Of a stretch of DNA of 10,508 nucleotides, positions 1 to 9,748 are shown one piece after another. The position numbers and the translations under genes were made by a program. This DNA is from DATELY01 sp035276085 (GTDB lineage Bacteria; Pseudomonadota; Gammaproteobacteria; Steroidobacterales; Steroidobacteraceae). Each line of letters begins with the position of its first letter. Within the stretch, counting starts at the first letter, position 1. The DNA is taken from the NCBI GenBank assembly GCA_035276085.1, contig DATELY010000029.1:1-10508 (forward strand). Reading direction: 5' to 3'. Under the pieces are notes generated by a model. It did no database searches, was not told where the DNA came from, and saw nothing but the letters and a program-made list of their open reading frames with translations.

Positions 1-304
1 CGGAGTAGCGCCAGGCGTAGTACTGCGGGGAGTTGTAGCGCACCAGACTCTCCTCGTCCCAGGCGACCACATCGTGTCCGAGGCCACGAATGATGTTGAG
101 CATGCGCTTGCTGATGGAGCGCATGCTCTTGGCCAGGAACAAGCCACGCGGCAGGCCGGGCATGGCGAAGTTGATGTAGGTGCGCGACCCCAGCACCACG
201 GGCAACCCGCGCTCCGCCGCAACGCAGGCAAGCAGCAGCTTGGCGTCGAGCTCACGCACCTGATTCTCGACGGGGATGATGAGCAACGCTGGACTGCTTC
301 TCAT
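1..304 (-). CDS. Surface carbohydrate biosynthesis-type protein, N-terminal part (truncated by window edge)
   Basis: Reading the minus strand from ATG at 304-302 gives an open frame of 101 codons to the window edge with no stop. It begins MRSSPALLIIPVENQVRELD and continues with AKLLLACVAAERGLPVVLG, later RGLFLAKSMRS and GHDVVAWDEESLVRYNS. I recognise this from memory as the start of the 'surface carbohydrate biosynthesis protein' family, in which an 'IPVENQVREFDAKLLLAC' opening is typical. These proteins resemble glycosyltransferase-like enzymes and are found near capsule or surface polysaccharide genes; their exact reaction is not known to me. The start matches the family's usual N-terminus, but no clear Shine-Dalgarno sequence precedes it. 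The gene is divergent from glgB, with 307 nt between the two starts. The C-terminal two thirds or more lie outside the window, so completeness cannot be judged. Confidence 0.72.
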   Translation of the reverse strand, partial: MRSSPALLIIPVENQVRELDAKLLLACVAAERGLPVVLGSRTYINFAMPGLPRGLFLAKSMRSISKRMLNIIRGLGHDVVAWDEESLVRYNSPQYYAWRYS

Positions 305-326
305 GAGAACCGAGTCTGCCCGCAGT

Positions 327-350
327 GAGCTGACAGTTTGCTGACGGCTC
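327..350. other. Imperfect hairpin in the leader of the minus-strand gene
   Basis: GAGCTGACAG (327-336) can pair with CTGACGGCTC (341-350) around a TTTG loop, with one mismatch and one G-T wobble in ten positions. It lies 22 nt upstream of the minus-strand ATG, so it would sit in that mRNA's leader. It is followed by TTT on the plus strand, but no plus-strand gene ends here, so a terminator role is unlikely. Function unknown. Confidence 0.3.
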
Positions 351-407
351 TTTGCAGGAAGATGTCGCTGATATCGGTCGCTAAATATCGCGAGTTAGAA
401 GTTGTGT

Positions 408-431
408 GCGCGATGGCGCGATGGCGCGACG
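408..431. repeat. Tandem 8-mer repeat GCGCGATG
   Basis: GCGCGATG occurs at 408-415 and 416-423, followed by GCGCGACG at 424-431. A degenerate continuation (GCGGTATG at 432-439) runs into the inverted repeat beside it. This is a short slippage-type array in non-coding DNA. Confidence 0.75.
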
Positions 432-473
432 GCGGTATGGCGTCAAGCGCGTGATTTCTGACGCCATACCGCC
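431..473. repeat. Perfect 15-bp inverted repeat (hairpin)
   Basis: GGCGGTATGGCGTCA at 431-445 is the exact reverse complement of TGACGCCATACCGCC at 459-473, separated by 13 nt. The stem is strong and GC-rich, but no T-run follows on either strand, so an intrinsic terminator is not supported. It may be a dispersed palindromic element, an operator or a leader structure; the sequence alone does not decide. Confidence 0.8.
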
Positions 474-492
474 ATTACGCCATACCGCCATT
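461..492. repeat. Perfect tandem duplication of a 16-bp unit
   Basis: ACGCCATACCGCCATT at 461-476 is repeated exactly at 477-492. The first copy includes the right arm of the neighbouring inverted repeat, so the left arm at 431-445 could pair with either copy, although the second copy lacks the outermost base pair. Confidence 0.85.
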
Positions 493-599
493 ACGTCCCG
501 CCGCCCGCCCTGTGCATTCACGCCCATCTCTCGGATACTTCTCCCCACCTGACGCGTTGAGGTCTCGTTCCGGCACCGGGTGTCGGGGCGACAAATAAG

Positions 600-605
600 A
601 AGGAG
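600..605 (+). promoter_or_regulatory. Ribosome-binding site of glgB
   Basis: AAGGAG lies 6 nt before the TTG at 612. This strong, well-spaced Shine-Dalgarno sequence decides the start, since the next in-frame ATG (residue 34) would cut into the conserved N-terminal segment. Confidence 0.85.
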
Positions 606-611
606 TGAGTC

Positions 612-2530
612 TTGGGTGTCATTGCCGAATACGACCGTGAGGTCACTTTACTGACCGATCACGACGTCTATCTGTTTCGCCAGGGCACGCATACGCGCCT
701 GTATCAAAAGATGGGCGCGCATCCCATGCGCAAGGCGGGACAGGACGGCACGTTCTTCGTGGTGTGGGCACCGAATGCGCGGCGCGTGAACGTGATCGGC
801 GACTTCAATGGCTGGGACGGGAGTGCGCACGAGCTGCGTGCGCGCTGGGACGGCTCCGGCATCTGGGAAGTCTTCGTGCCCGGTGTGCAACATGGCGCGC
901 ACTACAAGTACCGGATCGAATCGCAGCACAGCGGTTACTGGGTGGAGAAGGCCGACCCGTATGCACGGTGGGCGGAAGTTGCACCGGCAACGGCTTCGCG
1001 CGTGTACCACACGAAGCATCAATGGCAGGACAGCGCGTGGATGCGCCGGCGGCACGAATGCAATTCGCAGCGCTCGCCCATGTCCATTTACGAGCTGCAC
1101 CTGGGCTCCTGGCGCCGCGATCCGCAGCAACCCGGCCGGCCGCTGAGCTATCGCGAGCTCGCCGCGACCCTGCCGGAGTATGTGCGCAGTCTCGGCTTCA
1201 CCCATGTCGAGCTCATGCCCGTGATGGAGCACCCGTTCTATGGCAGCTGGGGCTATCAGTGCACGGGCTACTTCGCGCCGACCTCACGGTACGGTGAGCC
1301 GGATGATTTCAGGTATCTGGTCGATGCCTTCCATCAGCACGACATCGGCGTGATTCTGGACTGGGTGCCCTCGCACTTTCCCGGCGACGAGCACGGGCTC
1401 GTCTACTTCGATGGCACGCATCTCTACGAGCACATGGATCGCCGCAAGGGCTTCCATCCCGAGTGGCAGAGCTGGATTTTCAACTATGGACGCCACGAAG
1501 TGCGCGCGTTCCTGCTGTCGAGCGCGCTGTTCTGGCTGGATGAGTTTCACGCCGACGGCTTGCGTGTGGATGCCGTCGCGTCGATGTTGTACCTCGACTA
1601 CGGCCGCAAGGAAGGCGAATGGATTCCGAATGCGCTCGGCGGCAAGGAGAATCTCGAAGCCGTGAGCTTCCTGCGGACCTTGAGCGAGTCCGCGTATCGC
1701 GATCATCCCGACGTCCAGATCATCGCTGAGGAGTCCACCGCGTGGCCGATGGTGTCGCGACCGACGTACATCGGCGGTCTGGGCTTCGGCATGAAGTGGA
1801 ACATGGGCTGGATGCACGACACGCTGCACTACATGTCGCGCGCGCCAGTGCATCGGCGCTTTCACCACAACGAGCTGACCTTCAGCATCGTGTATGCGTT
1901 CAGCGAGAACTTCGTGCTGCCGCTGTCGCATGACGAAGTGGTCTACGGCAAGCATTCGATCCTGGGGCGCATGCCGGGGGATGAGTGGCAGCGCTTCGCC
2001 AACCTGCGTCTGCTCTACGGCTACATGTGGACGCATCCCGGCAAGAAGCTCCTGTTCATGGGCAGCGAGTTCGGCCAATCCGAGGAGTGGAACCACGACA
2101 AGAGCCTCGACTGGCATTTGCTCGAGTATGCGTTCCATCGCGGAGTGTCGCATTGGCTCGGGGATCTCAATCGCATCCTGCGCGAGCGGCCTGCCCTGCA
2201 CACGCGAGACTTCGAGCACGAGGGCTTCGAGTGGATCGATGGCGCGGATAGCGAGCAGAGCGTCATCAGTTATCTGCGGCGCGGGTTGCATGGCGAGCTG
2301 CTCGCCGTGGTCTGCAACTTCACGCCGGTGCCGCGCCACAACTACCGCATCGGTGTGCCGTACGGTGGGACGTGGCGCGAGCTGCTGAACAGCGACGCAC
2401 CGCTCTATGGCGGCGGTGGTCAGGGCAACAGCGGCTTCGTCGAAGCCACACCTGTGCCCTCGCACGGGCGCTATCACTCGCTGAATCTCACTGTGCCGCC
2501 GCTCGGCATCCTCGTTCTAGAGCCAACCTG

Positions 2531-2531
<1 letters not shown>
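612..2531 (+). CDS. glgB: 1,4-alpha-glucan branching enzyme GlgB (GH13)
   Basis: GlgB cuts an alpha-1,4-glucan chain and rejoins the fragment through an alpha-1,6 bond, branching the glucan in the cytoplasm. The 639-residue product shows a CBM48 beta-sandwich at about 40-105 (FFVVWAPNARRVNVIGDFNGW), then a GH13 barrel: ILDWVPSHF (248-256), GLRVD with nucleophile D320, IIAEEST with acid/base E373, LSHDE with D441, and a C-terminal beta domain ending at 639. The D-to-E (53) and D-to-D (121) spacings match those I recall for E. coli GlgB (405, 458, 526). It is about 90 residues shorter than E. coli GlgB because it lacks the extra N-terminal N1 domain, which is common in other GlgB groups. Translation starts at TTG behind AAGGAG. 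Its stop shares one base with the glgE start, so the two are probably cotranscribed and coupled. Its job here is to branch the polymer made by GlgE. Confidence 0.97.
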
Positions 2532-4921
<2,390 letters not shown>

Positions 4922-5042
4922 GGGCGGAACCGGTTGGCTGGCCAGCTGGTCTGCTGGCCAGAAGGTGTGCGGCCCTCTGGCCAGCTAGCCAGCTAGCCAG
5001 CTGACCATCCACCGTAGCCACCACACCCACTGGCTCAAACAA
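4922..5042. repeat. glgE-treS spacer with hairpin and GCCAGCT repeats
   Basis: The 121-nt spacer holds GCTGGCCAGA (4953-4962) and its exact reverse complement TCTGGCCAGC (4976-4985) around a 13-nt loop. A tandem 8-mer AGCTAGCC follows (4983-4990, 4991-4998). Another GGCCAGCTGG lies at 4940-4949, so alternative pairings are possible. No T-run follows, so I do not call a terminator. The structure could affect mRNA stability or tune expression of treS/pep2 relative to glgE. No clear Shine-Dalgarno sequence is visible before the treS ATG at 5043. Confidence 0.75.
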
Positions 5043-8000
5043 ATGACCGATCCAGTCCCCGAGTCACCCTTCGATCCGCTCTGGTACAAAGACGCGATCA
5101 TCTACCAGATGCACGTGAAGGCCTTCTTCGATGCCAACAACGATGGCATCGGAGATTTCGCCGGTCTCGCCGCCAAGCTCGACTACATCCAGGAGCTCGG
5201 CGTGAACACGATCTGGCTGCTGCCGTTCTATCCCTCGCCGCTCAAGGACGACGGCTATGACATTGCCGACTACCTGGATGTCCATTCGCAGTACGGGACG
5301 CTGCAGGATTTCCGCGACTTCATCGCCGAGGCTCACCGGCGCGGGCTGAAAGTCATCACGGAGCTGGTCATCAATCACACGTCGGATCAGCACGCGTGGT
5401 TTCAGGAAGCGCGCCGCTCTCCGCCCGGTTCGCCCATGCGCGAGTTCTACGTCTGGAGCGACACCGATACGAAGTTCGCCGGCACGCGCATCATCTTCAC
5501 GGACACGGAAACCTCGAACTGGGCGTGGGATCCTGTCGCGAAGGCCTACTACTGGCATCGCTTCTTCTCGCATCAGCCCGATCTCAACCACAACAACCCG
5601 GATGTGGTGAATGCGGTCATCGATGTGATGCGGGTCTGGCTCGACATGGGTGTCGACGGCATGCGGCTCGATGCCATTCCGTACCTGTGCGTGCGCGAAG
5701 GCACGAACAACGAGAACCTGCCGGAAACCCATGAGGTGTTGAAGCGGATGCGGGCAGCGGTCGACGAGCATTACTCCGGCCGCATGTTCCTCGCCGAAGC
5801 GAATCAGTGGCCGGAGGATGTGCGCGAGTACTTCGGCAACGGCGATGAATGCCACATGGCGTATCACTTCCCGCTGATGCCGCGCGTCTTCATGGCCGTG
5901 GCGCTGGAAGATCGCTATCCGATCGCCGAGATCATGCGGCAGACGCCGGACATTCCCGACAACTGCCAATGGGCCATCTTCCTGCGCAACCACGACGAGC
6001 TCACGCTGGAAATGGTGACCGATCGCGAGCGCGACTACATGTATCGCATGTACGCGCAAGAGCCGCGCATGCGCGTGAACGTCGGTATCCGGCGCCGTCT
6101 CGCGCCGCTGCTCAACAACGACGTCGATCGCATCAAGCTCATGAACAGCATGCTCCTGTCGATGCCCGGCTCGCCGATCATCTACTACGGCGATGAGATC
6201 GGCATGGGCGACAACATCTTCCTCGGCGACCGCAACGGCGTGCGCACGCCGATGCAGTGGAGCATCGATCGCAACGGCGGATTCTCGCGCGCCGATCCGC
6301 AACGGCTGTATCTGCCGGTGAACATGGATCCGATCTACGGCTATCAGGCCGTGAACGTGGAGGCGCAGGCGCGCGATCCTTCATCGCTGCTGAACTGGAC
6401 GCGCCTCATCCTCGCGATCCGCCGCCAGCATCAGGCCTTCAGCCGCGGCACGCTCGACTTCGTGCGTCCTCAGAATCGCAAAATCCTCGCGTACCTGCGC
6501 ACGTATCAAAATGAAACCATTCTGTGCGTGGCGAACCTCGCTCAATCAGCGCAGTCCGTCGAGCTCGACCTGTCGCGTTTCAAAGGTCGCGTGCCGGTGG
6601 AACTGATGGGCCGAAATGCATTTCCACCGATCGGCGATTTGCCGTACTTCCTCACGTTACAGGCACACGGATTCTTCTGGCTGTTGTTGAGCGAGAGCGA
6701 GCCGGCGCCAGCCTGGCACGTGGAGCGGCTGCCCGCCACCGAGCTGCCGGTGTTGGTATTGCCGGAGGGGCTGCAGACGTTCCTGCCCATGCCCGGCAAT
6801 GCTGATCGCAACATCGTGCGCCGCACGCTGCAGCAGTTCCAGGAGGAAGTGCTGCCCGAGTTCGTGAAACAGCGACGCTGGTATGCCAACAAAGCCGCTG
6901 TGATCGCACGCGCGCAGCTCGTCGAGCGCATGCTATGGCGTACGCATCGAGGTGAGTGGCTCCTCGCAGCCACGGTGATGGATTTTGCCGATGGCACGAG
7001 CCAGCGCTACTACCTGCCGCTCGGCACCGCGTGGGAAGACGTCGAAACCAGCACGATGCGCACCACGGAATGGACGCTGGCAAAGGTGCGGCAGCACGCG
7101 CGTGCGGGCGTGCTGGTGGATGCCTTTGCCGATCCGGACTTCTGCCTTTCGATCGTCGAGGCGCTGCAGCGGCGCGAGAGTATTCCGATCGAGAATGGCG
7201 CGATTCGTTTCGAGCCGACAGGCGTCCTGCAGGAACTCGTTGCGCGCGGTATCGAGCCCGTGCAGTACCTCGGTCGCGAGCAGAGCAACACGGCAGTGAT
7301 CCTTGGCGAGGGCCTGTTCCTCAAGGCGTACCGCCAGGCGCGCTCCGGCATCAATCCGGATTCTGAAGTCGCGGGCTACCTCACCGAAGCGGGCTTCCCG
7401 CGCATCCCGCGCCTGGGCGGCACGGTGAGCATGATTGCCAACGGCGAATCGACGCTGCTCATCGCGCTCTTTGCCTTCGTGCGCAACCAGGGCGACGGCT
7501 GGGGCTATGCACTGAACCATCTCGAGCGCTATGCCACCGAGCTGCTGGCCGATGCCAGCAAGCGCAGCGAGCAGCCGCACATGCTGTTCCTCGCACAGAT
7601 GCGCACGTTGGGACTGCGCATCGGCGAGTTGCACGCCACCCTGGCGCGCTCCACCACCAATCCAGCGTTCGCGCCCGAGTTCATCGACGGCGCGGATGTG
7701 AGCGCGTGGGCGGAGGAAGTGGCACGCGAGGCGGAAGAAACGTTGCAGTTGCTGCAGTCGCGCTTGTCAGGGCTCACCGACGAGCAGCGCACCGACGCGC
7801 AGTCGTTCATCGATGCGCGCGATGCACTCTTTGCGCGGATCAGGTCAGTCAACGCAAAACCGATACGCGCATTGAAGACGCGATACCACGGCGATCTCCA
7901 TCTCGGCCAGATTCTCCTGTGCGCGGATGACTTCCTGATCACCGATTTCGAAGGCGAACCGGCTCGTCCGCTGGAAGAACGCCGCCGCAAGCATTCGGCG

Positions 8001-8327
8001 TTGGCGGATGTCGCCGGGATGCTGCGCTCGTTCGATTACGCCCGCGCCGTGGCCCTCGATCGCGCGCTCACGGGCCGCCCCGACGCTCGCGATGTGCTCG
8101 CCCCGGCGTTCGACGGCTGGTATCGAGCATCGATCTCCGCCTTCCTCGAGGGCTATCGCAACGGCCTGAGCGGCGTGCTCGTGTGGCCGGAAGAAGACCG
8201 CGACGCGCAACGCCTCATCGCGCTGTTCCAGATCGAGAAGGCGCTGTACGAGGTGCGCTATGAAGTGAACAACAGACCGAACTGGATCGGCATTCCGGTC
8301 AGAGGACTGATGCGGCTGGTGACTTGA
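5043..8327 (+). CDS. treS: Trehalose synthase (maltose alpha-D-glucosyltransferase) fused to maltokinase
   Basis: This bifunctional cytoplasmic enzyme interconverts trehalose and maltose (TreS) and phosphorylates maltose with ATP to maltose 1-phosphate (Pep2/Mak), the substrate of GlgE. The 1094-residue product opens with DPLWYKDAIIYQMHVKAFFD, typical of TreS. The GH13 barrel (about 15-480) shows ELVINHTSDQH (107-117), GMRLD with nucleophile D210, FLAEANQ with acid E252, and RNHDE with D318. A beta domain follows to about 550. After a linker the kinase half (about 590-1090) shows VKQRRWYANK (608-617), FLKAYR with probable ATP-binding K761, YHGDLHLGQIL with catalytic D951, and ITDFEGEP with metal-binding D968. 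All key motifs of both halves are intact and no frameshift is seen. Fusion of TreS to maltokinase is common in proteobacteria. The start fits the family N-terminus but lacks a clear ribosome-binding site. Together with glgB and glgE it completes the pathway from trehalose to branched glucan. Confidence 0.97.
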   Translation: MTDPVPESPFDPLWYKDAIIYQMHVKAFFDANNDGIGDFAGLAAKLDYIQELGVNTIWLLPFYPSPLKDDGYDIADYLDVHSQYGTLQDFRDFIAEAHRRGLKVITELVINHTSDQHAWFQEARRSPPGSPMREFYVWSDTDTKFAGTRIIFTDTETSNWAWDPVAKAYYWHRFFSHQPDLNHNNPDVVNAVIDVMRVWLDMGVDGMRLDAIPYLCVREGTNNENLPETHEVLKRMRAAVDEHYSGRMFLAEANQWPEDVREYFGNGDECHMAYHFPLMPRVFMAVALEDRYPIAEIMRQTPDIPDNCQWAIFLRNHDELTLEMVTDRERDYMYRMYAQEPRMRVNVGIRRRLAPLLNNDVDRIKLMNSMLLSMPGSPIIYYGDEIGMGDNIFLGDRNGVRTPMQWSIDRNGGFSRADPQRLYLPVNMDPIYGYQAVNVEAQARDPSSLLNWTRLILAIRRQHQAFSRGTLDFVRPQNRKILAYLRTYQNETILCVANLAQSAQSVELDLSRFKGRVPVELMGRNAFPPIGDLPYFLTLQAHGFFWLLLSESEPAPAWHVERLPATELPVLVLPEGLQTFLPMPGNADRNIVRRTLQQFQEEVLPEFVKQRRWYANKAAVIARAQLVERMLWRTHRGEWLLAATVMDFADGTSQRYYLPLGTAWEDVETSTMRTTEWTLAKVRQHARAGVLVDAFADPDFCLSIVEALQRRESIPIENGAIRFEPTGVLQELVARGIEPVQYLGREQSNTAVILGEGLFLKAYRQARSGINPDSEVAGYLTEAGFPRIPRLGGTVSMIANGESTLLIALFAFVRNQGDGWGYALNHLERYATELLADASKRSEQPHMLFLAQMRTLGLRIGELHATLARSTTNPAFAPEFIDGADVSAWAEEVAREAEETLQLLQSRLSGLTDEQRTDAQSFIDARDALFARIRSVNAKPIRALKTRYHGDLHLGQILLCADDFLITDFEGEPARPLEERRRKHSALADVAGMLRSFDYARAVALDRALTGRPDARDVLAPAFDGWYRASISAFLEGYRNGLSGVLVWPEEDRDAQRLIALFQIEKALYEVRYEVNNRPNWIGIPVRGLMRLVT

Positions 8328-8381
8328 TGCTTTGACGTCGAAAACTCGCCGCGTAGCTCGGAACGGCAAGGTACTGTAAGG

Positions 8382-8391
8382 TTCACGTGAA
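8382..8391. promoter_or_regulatory. Perfect palindrome TTCACGTGAA, possible operator
   Basis: TTCACGTGAA is a perfect 10-bp palindrome lying 54 nt after the treS/pep2 stop and 124 nt before the regulator start used here. It could be a binding site for the regulator or another dimeric protein. A short inverted repeat AACGA-GCG-TCGTT also lies at 8430-8442. The 187-nt region 8328-8514 shows no clear intrinsic terminator for the glycogen cluster. Confidence 0.35.
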
Positions 8392-8442
8392 GCTAAGCGG
8401 CTAACTCCGACGATCTTTCGTACCCGTGTAACGAGCGTCGTT

Positions 8443-8450
8443 GGAGGTGA
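8443..8450 (+). promoter_or_regulatory. Consensus Shine-Dalgarno sequence upstream of the regulator, at an odd distance
   Basis: GGAGGTGA matches the anti-Shine-Dalgarno end of 16S rRNA over its full length, yet it lies 64 nt before the GTG at 8515. A CTG at 8455, 7 nt after the GGAGG, is in frame with the regulator with no stop between. A TTG at 8462 opens a 19-codon frame whose TGA (8519-8521) overlaps GTG 8518. Either could be the true initiation site. Confidence 0.5.
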
Positions 8451-8514
8451 CAACCTGCCTTTTGCAGCCCAAGCCAGTTGGGTACCGGGAATACATCCAG
8501 AGTGGGCGTGTGAA

Positions 8515-9432
8515 GTGGTGATTGACGACTTGGATAGACGGATCATTGCGCGGCTGGTCGAAGACGGTAGGGTCAGCAACAAGAGCATCGCAATCGATCT
8601 CGGTGTCTCCGAGCCGACAATAGCGGTGCGGATTCGGTCGTTGATCGAGGACGGCACCATCAGGATCGTGGCGCAGCGAAGCTTGCACGTTTCGAAAGAA
8701 GCCGGGGTGGCGTCACTGATCCAGTTCTGGCTCAAAGATTTATCCGAAGCCGACGTCATCCACATCGCCCTACGCGACGTCCCACAAATCTTCAGCCTTT
8801 ACGAGACTACCGGTAGTCCCGAGCTCGTTGCCCACTGCCAAGCGGGCAGCATGGCAGAACTGAACAGAACCGTTGCTGCGCTGTATGCACGGTTTCCACA
8901 AACTCAGATCACCACGACTCCGATTCTCGAACTCGTTCAATACAAAATCTCGTTCTTCCTGCCCGAAGTCGCGCCCGCGAGAGGCTCTCCGCCCAAGAAT
9001 GTTCGCGACCGCATGATCGCTCTTCTGGAAGAGGACGGCCGCCAGACAATCAGAATGCTGTCCCAGCGTCTCGGCCTCGCGGAAACATCGATTCGCCAGC
9101 GCCTGCGAAAATTACAGTCGTCCCCGGGATTCAAAATCGGTGCTGTGACCAATCCGTTTCACATGGGACTGTCCATCTGGTCCGACATTCGCATCTGCGC
9201 CGAGTCGGGCAAGGTGTACGAAGTCATCGAACGGCTTCGCCAGAGCCCGCAGGTTTATAACGTCATGCATACCTCGGGTCGACAAAACATCATGGTCTTC
9301 GCCGTCGCCAGATCCATCGAAGAAATGGATGCATTCATCAAGGGATTCGTCAGGCCGATTAGTGCGATCCAAAATCTCGAAGCGATTCGTGTCGCTCGGT
9401 CTCTCAAGTACAACTACTCTTTTCACATGTAA
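8515..9432 (+). CDS. Double-length Lrp/AsnC family transcriptional regulator
   Basis: A DNA-binding regulator of the Lrp/AsnC family with the whole family unit present twice. Residues 1-52 form the first winged HTH (IDDLDRRIIARLVEDGR, then IAIDLGVSEPTIAVRIRSL), and about 60-150 the first RAM-type ligand-binding domain. A short linker (EVAPARGSPPKN) leads to a second HTH at about 163-210 (VRDRMIALLEEDGRQTIRML, LGLAETSIRQRLRKL) and a second RAM domain at about 212-302. Ordinary Lrp/AsnC proteins are about 150-165 residues and act as dimers or octamers; at 305 residues this one should supply both halves of a dimer in one chain. GTG 8515 or GTG 8518 is the start nearest the family N-terminus, but both have only weak ribosome-binding sites; an upstream CTG start would add 20 residues. 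It lies 324 nt before a TonB-dependent receptor gene on the same strand and probably controls it in response to a small ligand, which is inference. It is unlikely to be part of the glycogen cluster. Confidence 0.9.
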   Translation: MVIDDLDRRIIARLVEDGRVSNKSIAIDLGVSEPTIAVRIRSLIEDGTIRIVAQRSLHVSKEAGVASLIQFWLKDLSEADVIHIALRDVPQIFSLYETTGSPELVAHCQAGSMAELNRTVAALYARFPQTQITTTPILELVQYKISFFLPEVAPARGSPPKNVRDRMIALLEEDGRQTIRMLSQRLGLAETSIRQRLRKLQSSPGFKIGAVTNPFHMGLSIWSDIRICAESGKVYEVIERLRQSPQVYNVMHTSGRQNIMVFAVARSIEEMDAFIKGFVRPISAIQNLEAIRVARSLKYNYSFHM

Positions 9433-9647
9433 GAGAGATCGAGACGACGTAGCTCGCCTCTCGCCCGCGCGCAGCTCTGCGCGTGAATGTCGATACGTGC
9501 CTGTGCAAACGAATCGTAACGGCGCCCCAGAACTCTCCACGCAGCGACATCTTTGATCGGGGCACTGCGTCCGAAGGCCGCTACCTGACCCCAGGGAGAC
9601 GCGGGCTAAACGCGGCGCCGCGTCACGGCGCAGCGCCAACATCAAGT

Positions 9648-9676
9648 TTGACTCTGTTAACTAAGCGCGCTATTTT
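9648..9676 (+). promoter_or_regulatory. Predicted sigma70-type promoter of the TonB receptor gene
   Basis: TTGACT (9648-9653) is separated by exactly 17 nt from TATTTT (9671-9676), matching five of six and four of six consensus bases. Transcription would begin near 9683, leaving a leader of about 70 nt. It lies at the entry to the AT-rich stretch. Confidence 0.55.
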
Positions 9677-9691
9677 TATTAATATAGTGCG
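9666..9691. promoter_or_regulatory. Inverted repeat overlapping the -10 box, candidate operator
   Basis: CGCGCTAT (9666-9673) and ATAGTGCG (9684-9691) are inverted with one mismatch around a 10-nt all-A/T centre. Lrp-family sites are typically imperfect palindromes of about this size with an A/T centre, and this one covers the predicted -10 element, a position suited to repression. Confidence 0.4.
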
Positions 9692-9703
9692 TTATATAAA
9701 CTA

Positions 9704-9726
9704 TTTATGGTTTATCAATACATAAA
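9704..9726. repeat. 6-bp inverted repeat TTTATG/CATAAA in the leader
   Basis: TTTATG (9704-9709) and CATAAA (9721-9726) are exact inverted copies 11 nt apart, in the AT-rich leader downstream of the predicted promoter. It is short and could arise by chance in such AT-rich DNA. Confidence 0.35.
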
Positions 9727-9736
9727 ACGCGTTTTA
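9723..9736. promoter_or_regulatory. Perfect 14-bp palindrome just before the TonB receptor ribosome-binding site
   Basis: TAAAACGCGTTTTA is a perfect, uninterrupted 14-bp palindrome ending 5 nt before the Shine-Dalgarno sequence. It has the form of a homodimer binding site; as RNA it would have almost no loop, so a DNA-binding role is more likely than a hairpin. Confidence 0.5.
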
Positions 9737-9741
9737 AGCCT

Positions 9742-9748
9742 AGGGGAG
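9742..9748 (+). promoter_or_regulatory. Ribosome-binding site of the TonB receptor gene
   Basis: AGGGGAG lies 8 nt before the ATG at 9757 and supports this start, which also gives a good signal peptide. Confidence 0.75.

Larger units (their letters stand above)
305..611. other. Divergent intergenic region with repeats, glgB leader
   Basis: This 307-nt stretch separates two divergent starts and should hold the promoters of both. I see no convincing -35/-10 pair on either strand. It holds the tandem 8-mers, the inverted repeat and the 16-bp duplication listed separately, and a glgB ribosome-binding site at its right end. A TTGAGG at 557-562 resembles a -35 box but has no -10 partner at 16-18 nt. 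Confidence 0.6.

Noticed and set aside
74..328. Plus-strand open frame of 84 codons at the left edge
   Set aside because: The opposite strand carries a recognisable conserved protein start over the same bases, while this frame has no family resemblance.
557..596. glgB promoter from TTGAGG to an AT-rich ACAAATAA
   Set aside because: The spacing of about 28 nt is far outside the 16-18 nt range, so the pair was not called.
1284..2477. Minus-strand open frame of 397 codons opposite glgB
   Set aside because: It is an antisense shadow of a gene with all GH13 catalytic motifs; its composition is that of an artefact and no family is recognisable.
2372..2530. Upstream extension of glgE by 53 codons
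   Set aside because: This part lies in the glgB coding region in another frame, has an arginine/alanine-rich shadow composition, and the family N-terminus begins after ATG 2531.
5064..6302. Minus-strand open frame of 412 codons opposite treS
   Set aside because: It is antisense to the conserved trehalose synthase barrel and has no family features of its own.
9483..9725. Small plus-strand frame of 80 codons in the leader of the TonB receptor gene
   Set aside because: It lacks a ribosome-binding site and family resemblance, runs through the AT-rich promoter region and ends in it, so coding is not supported.
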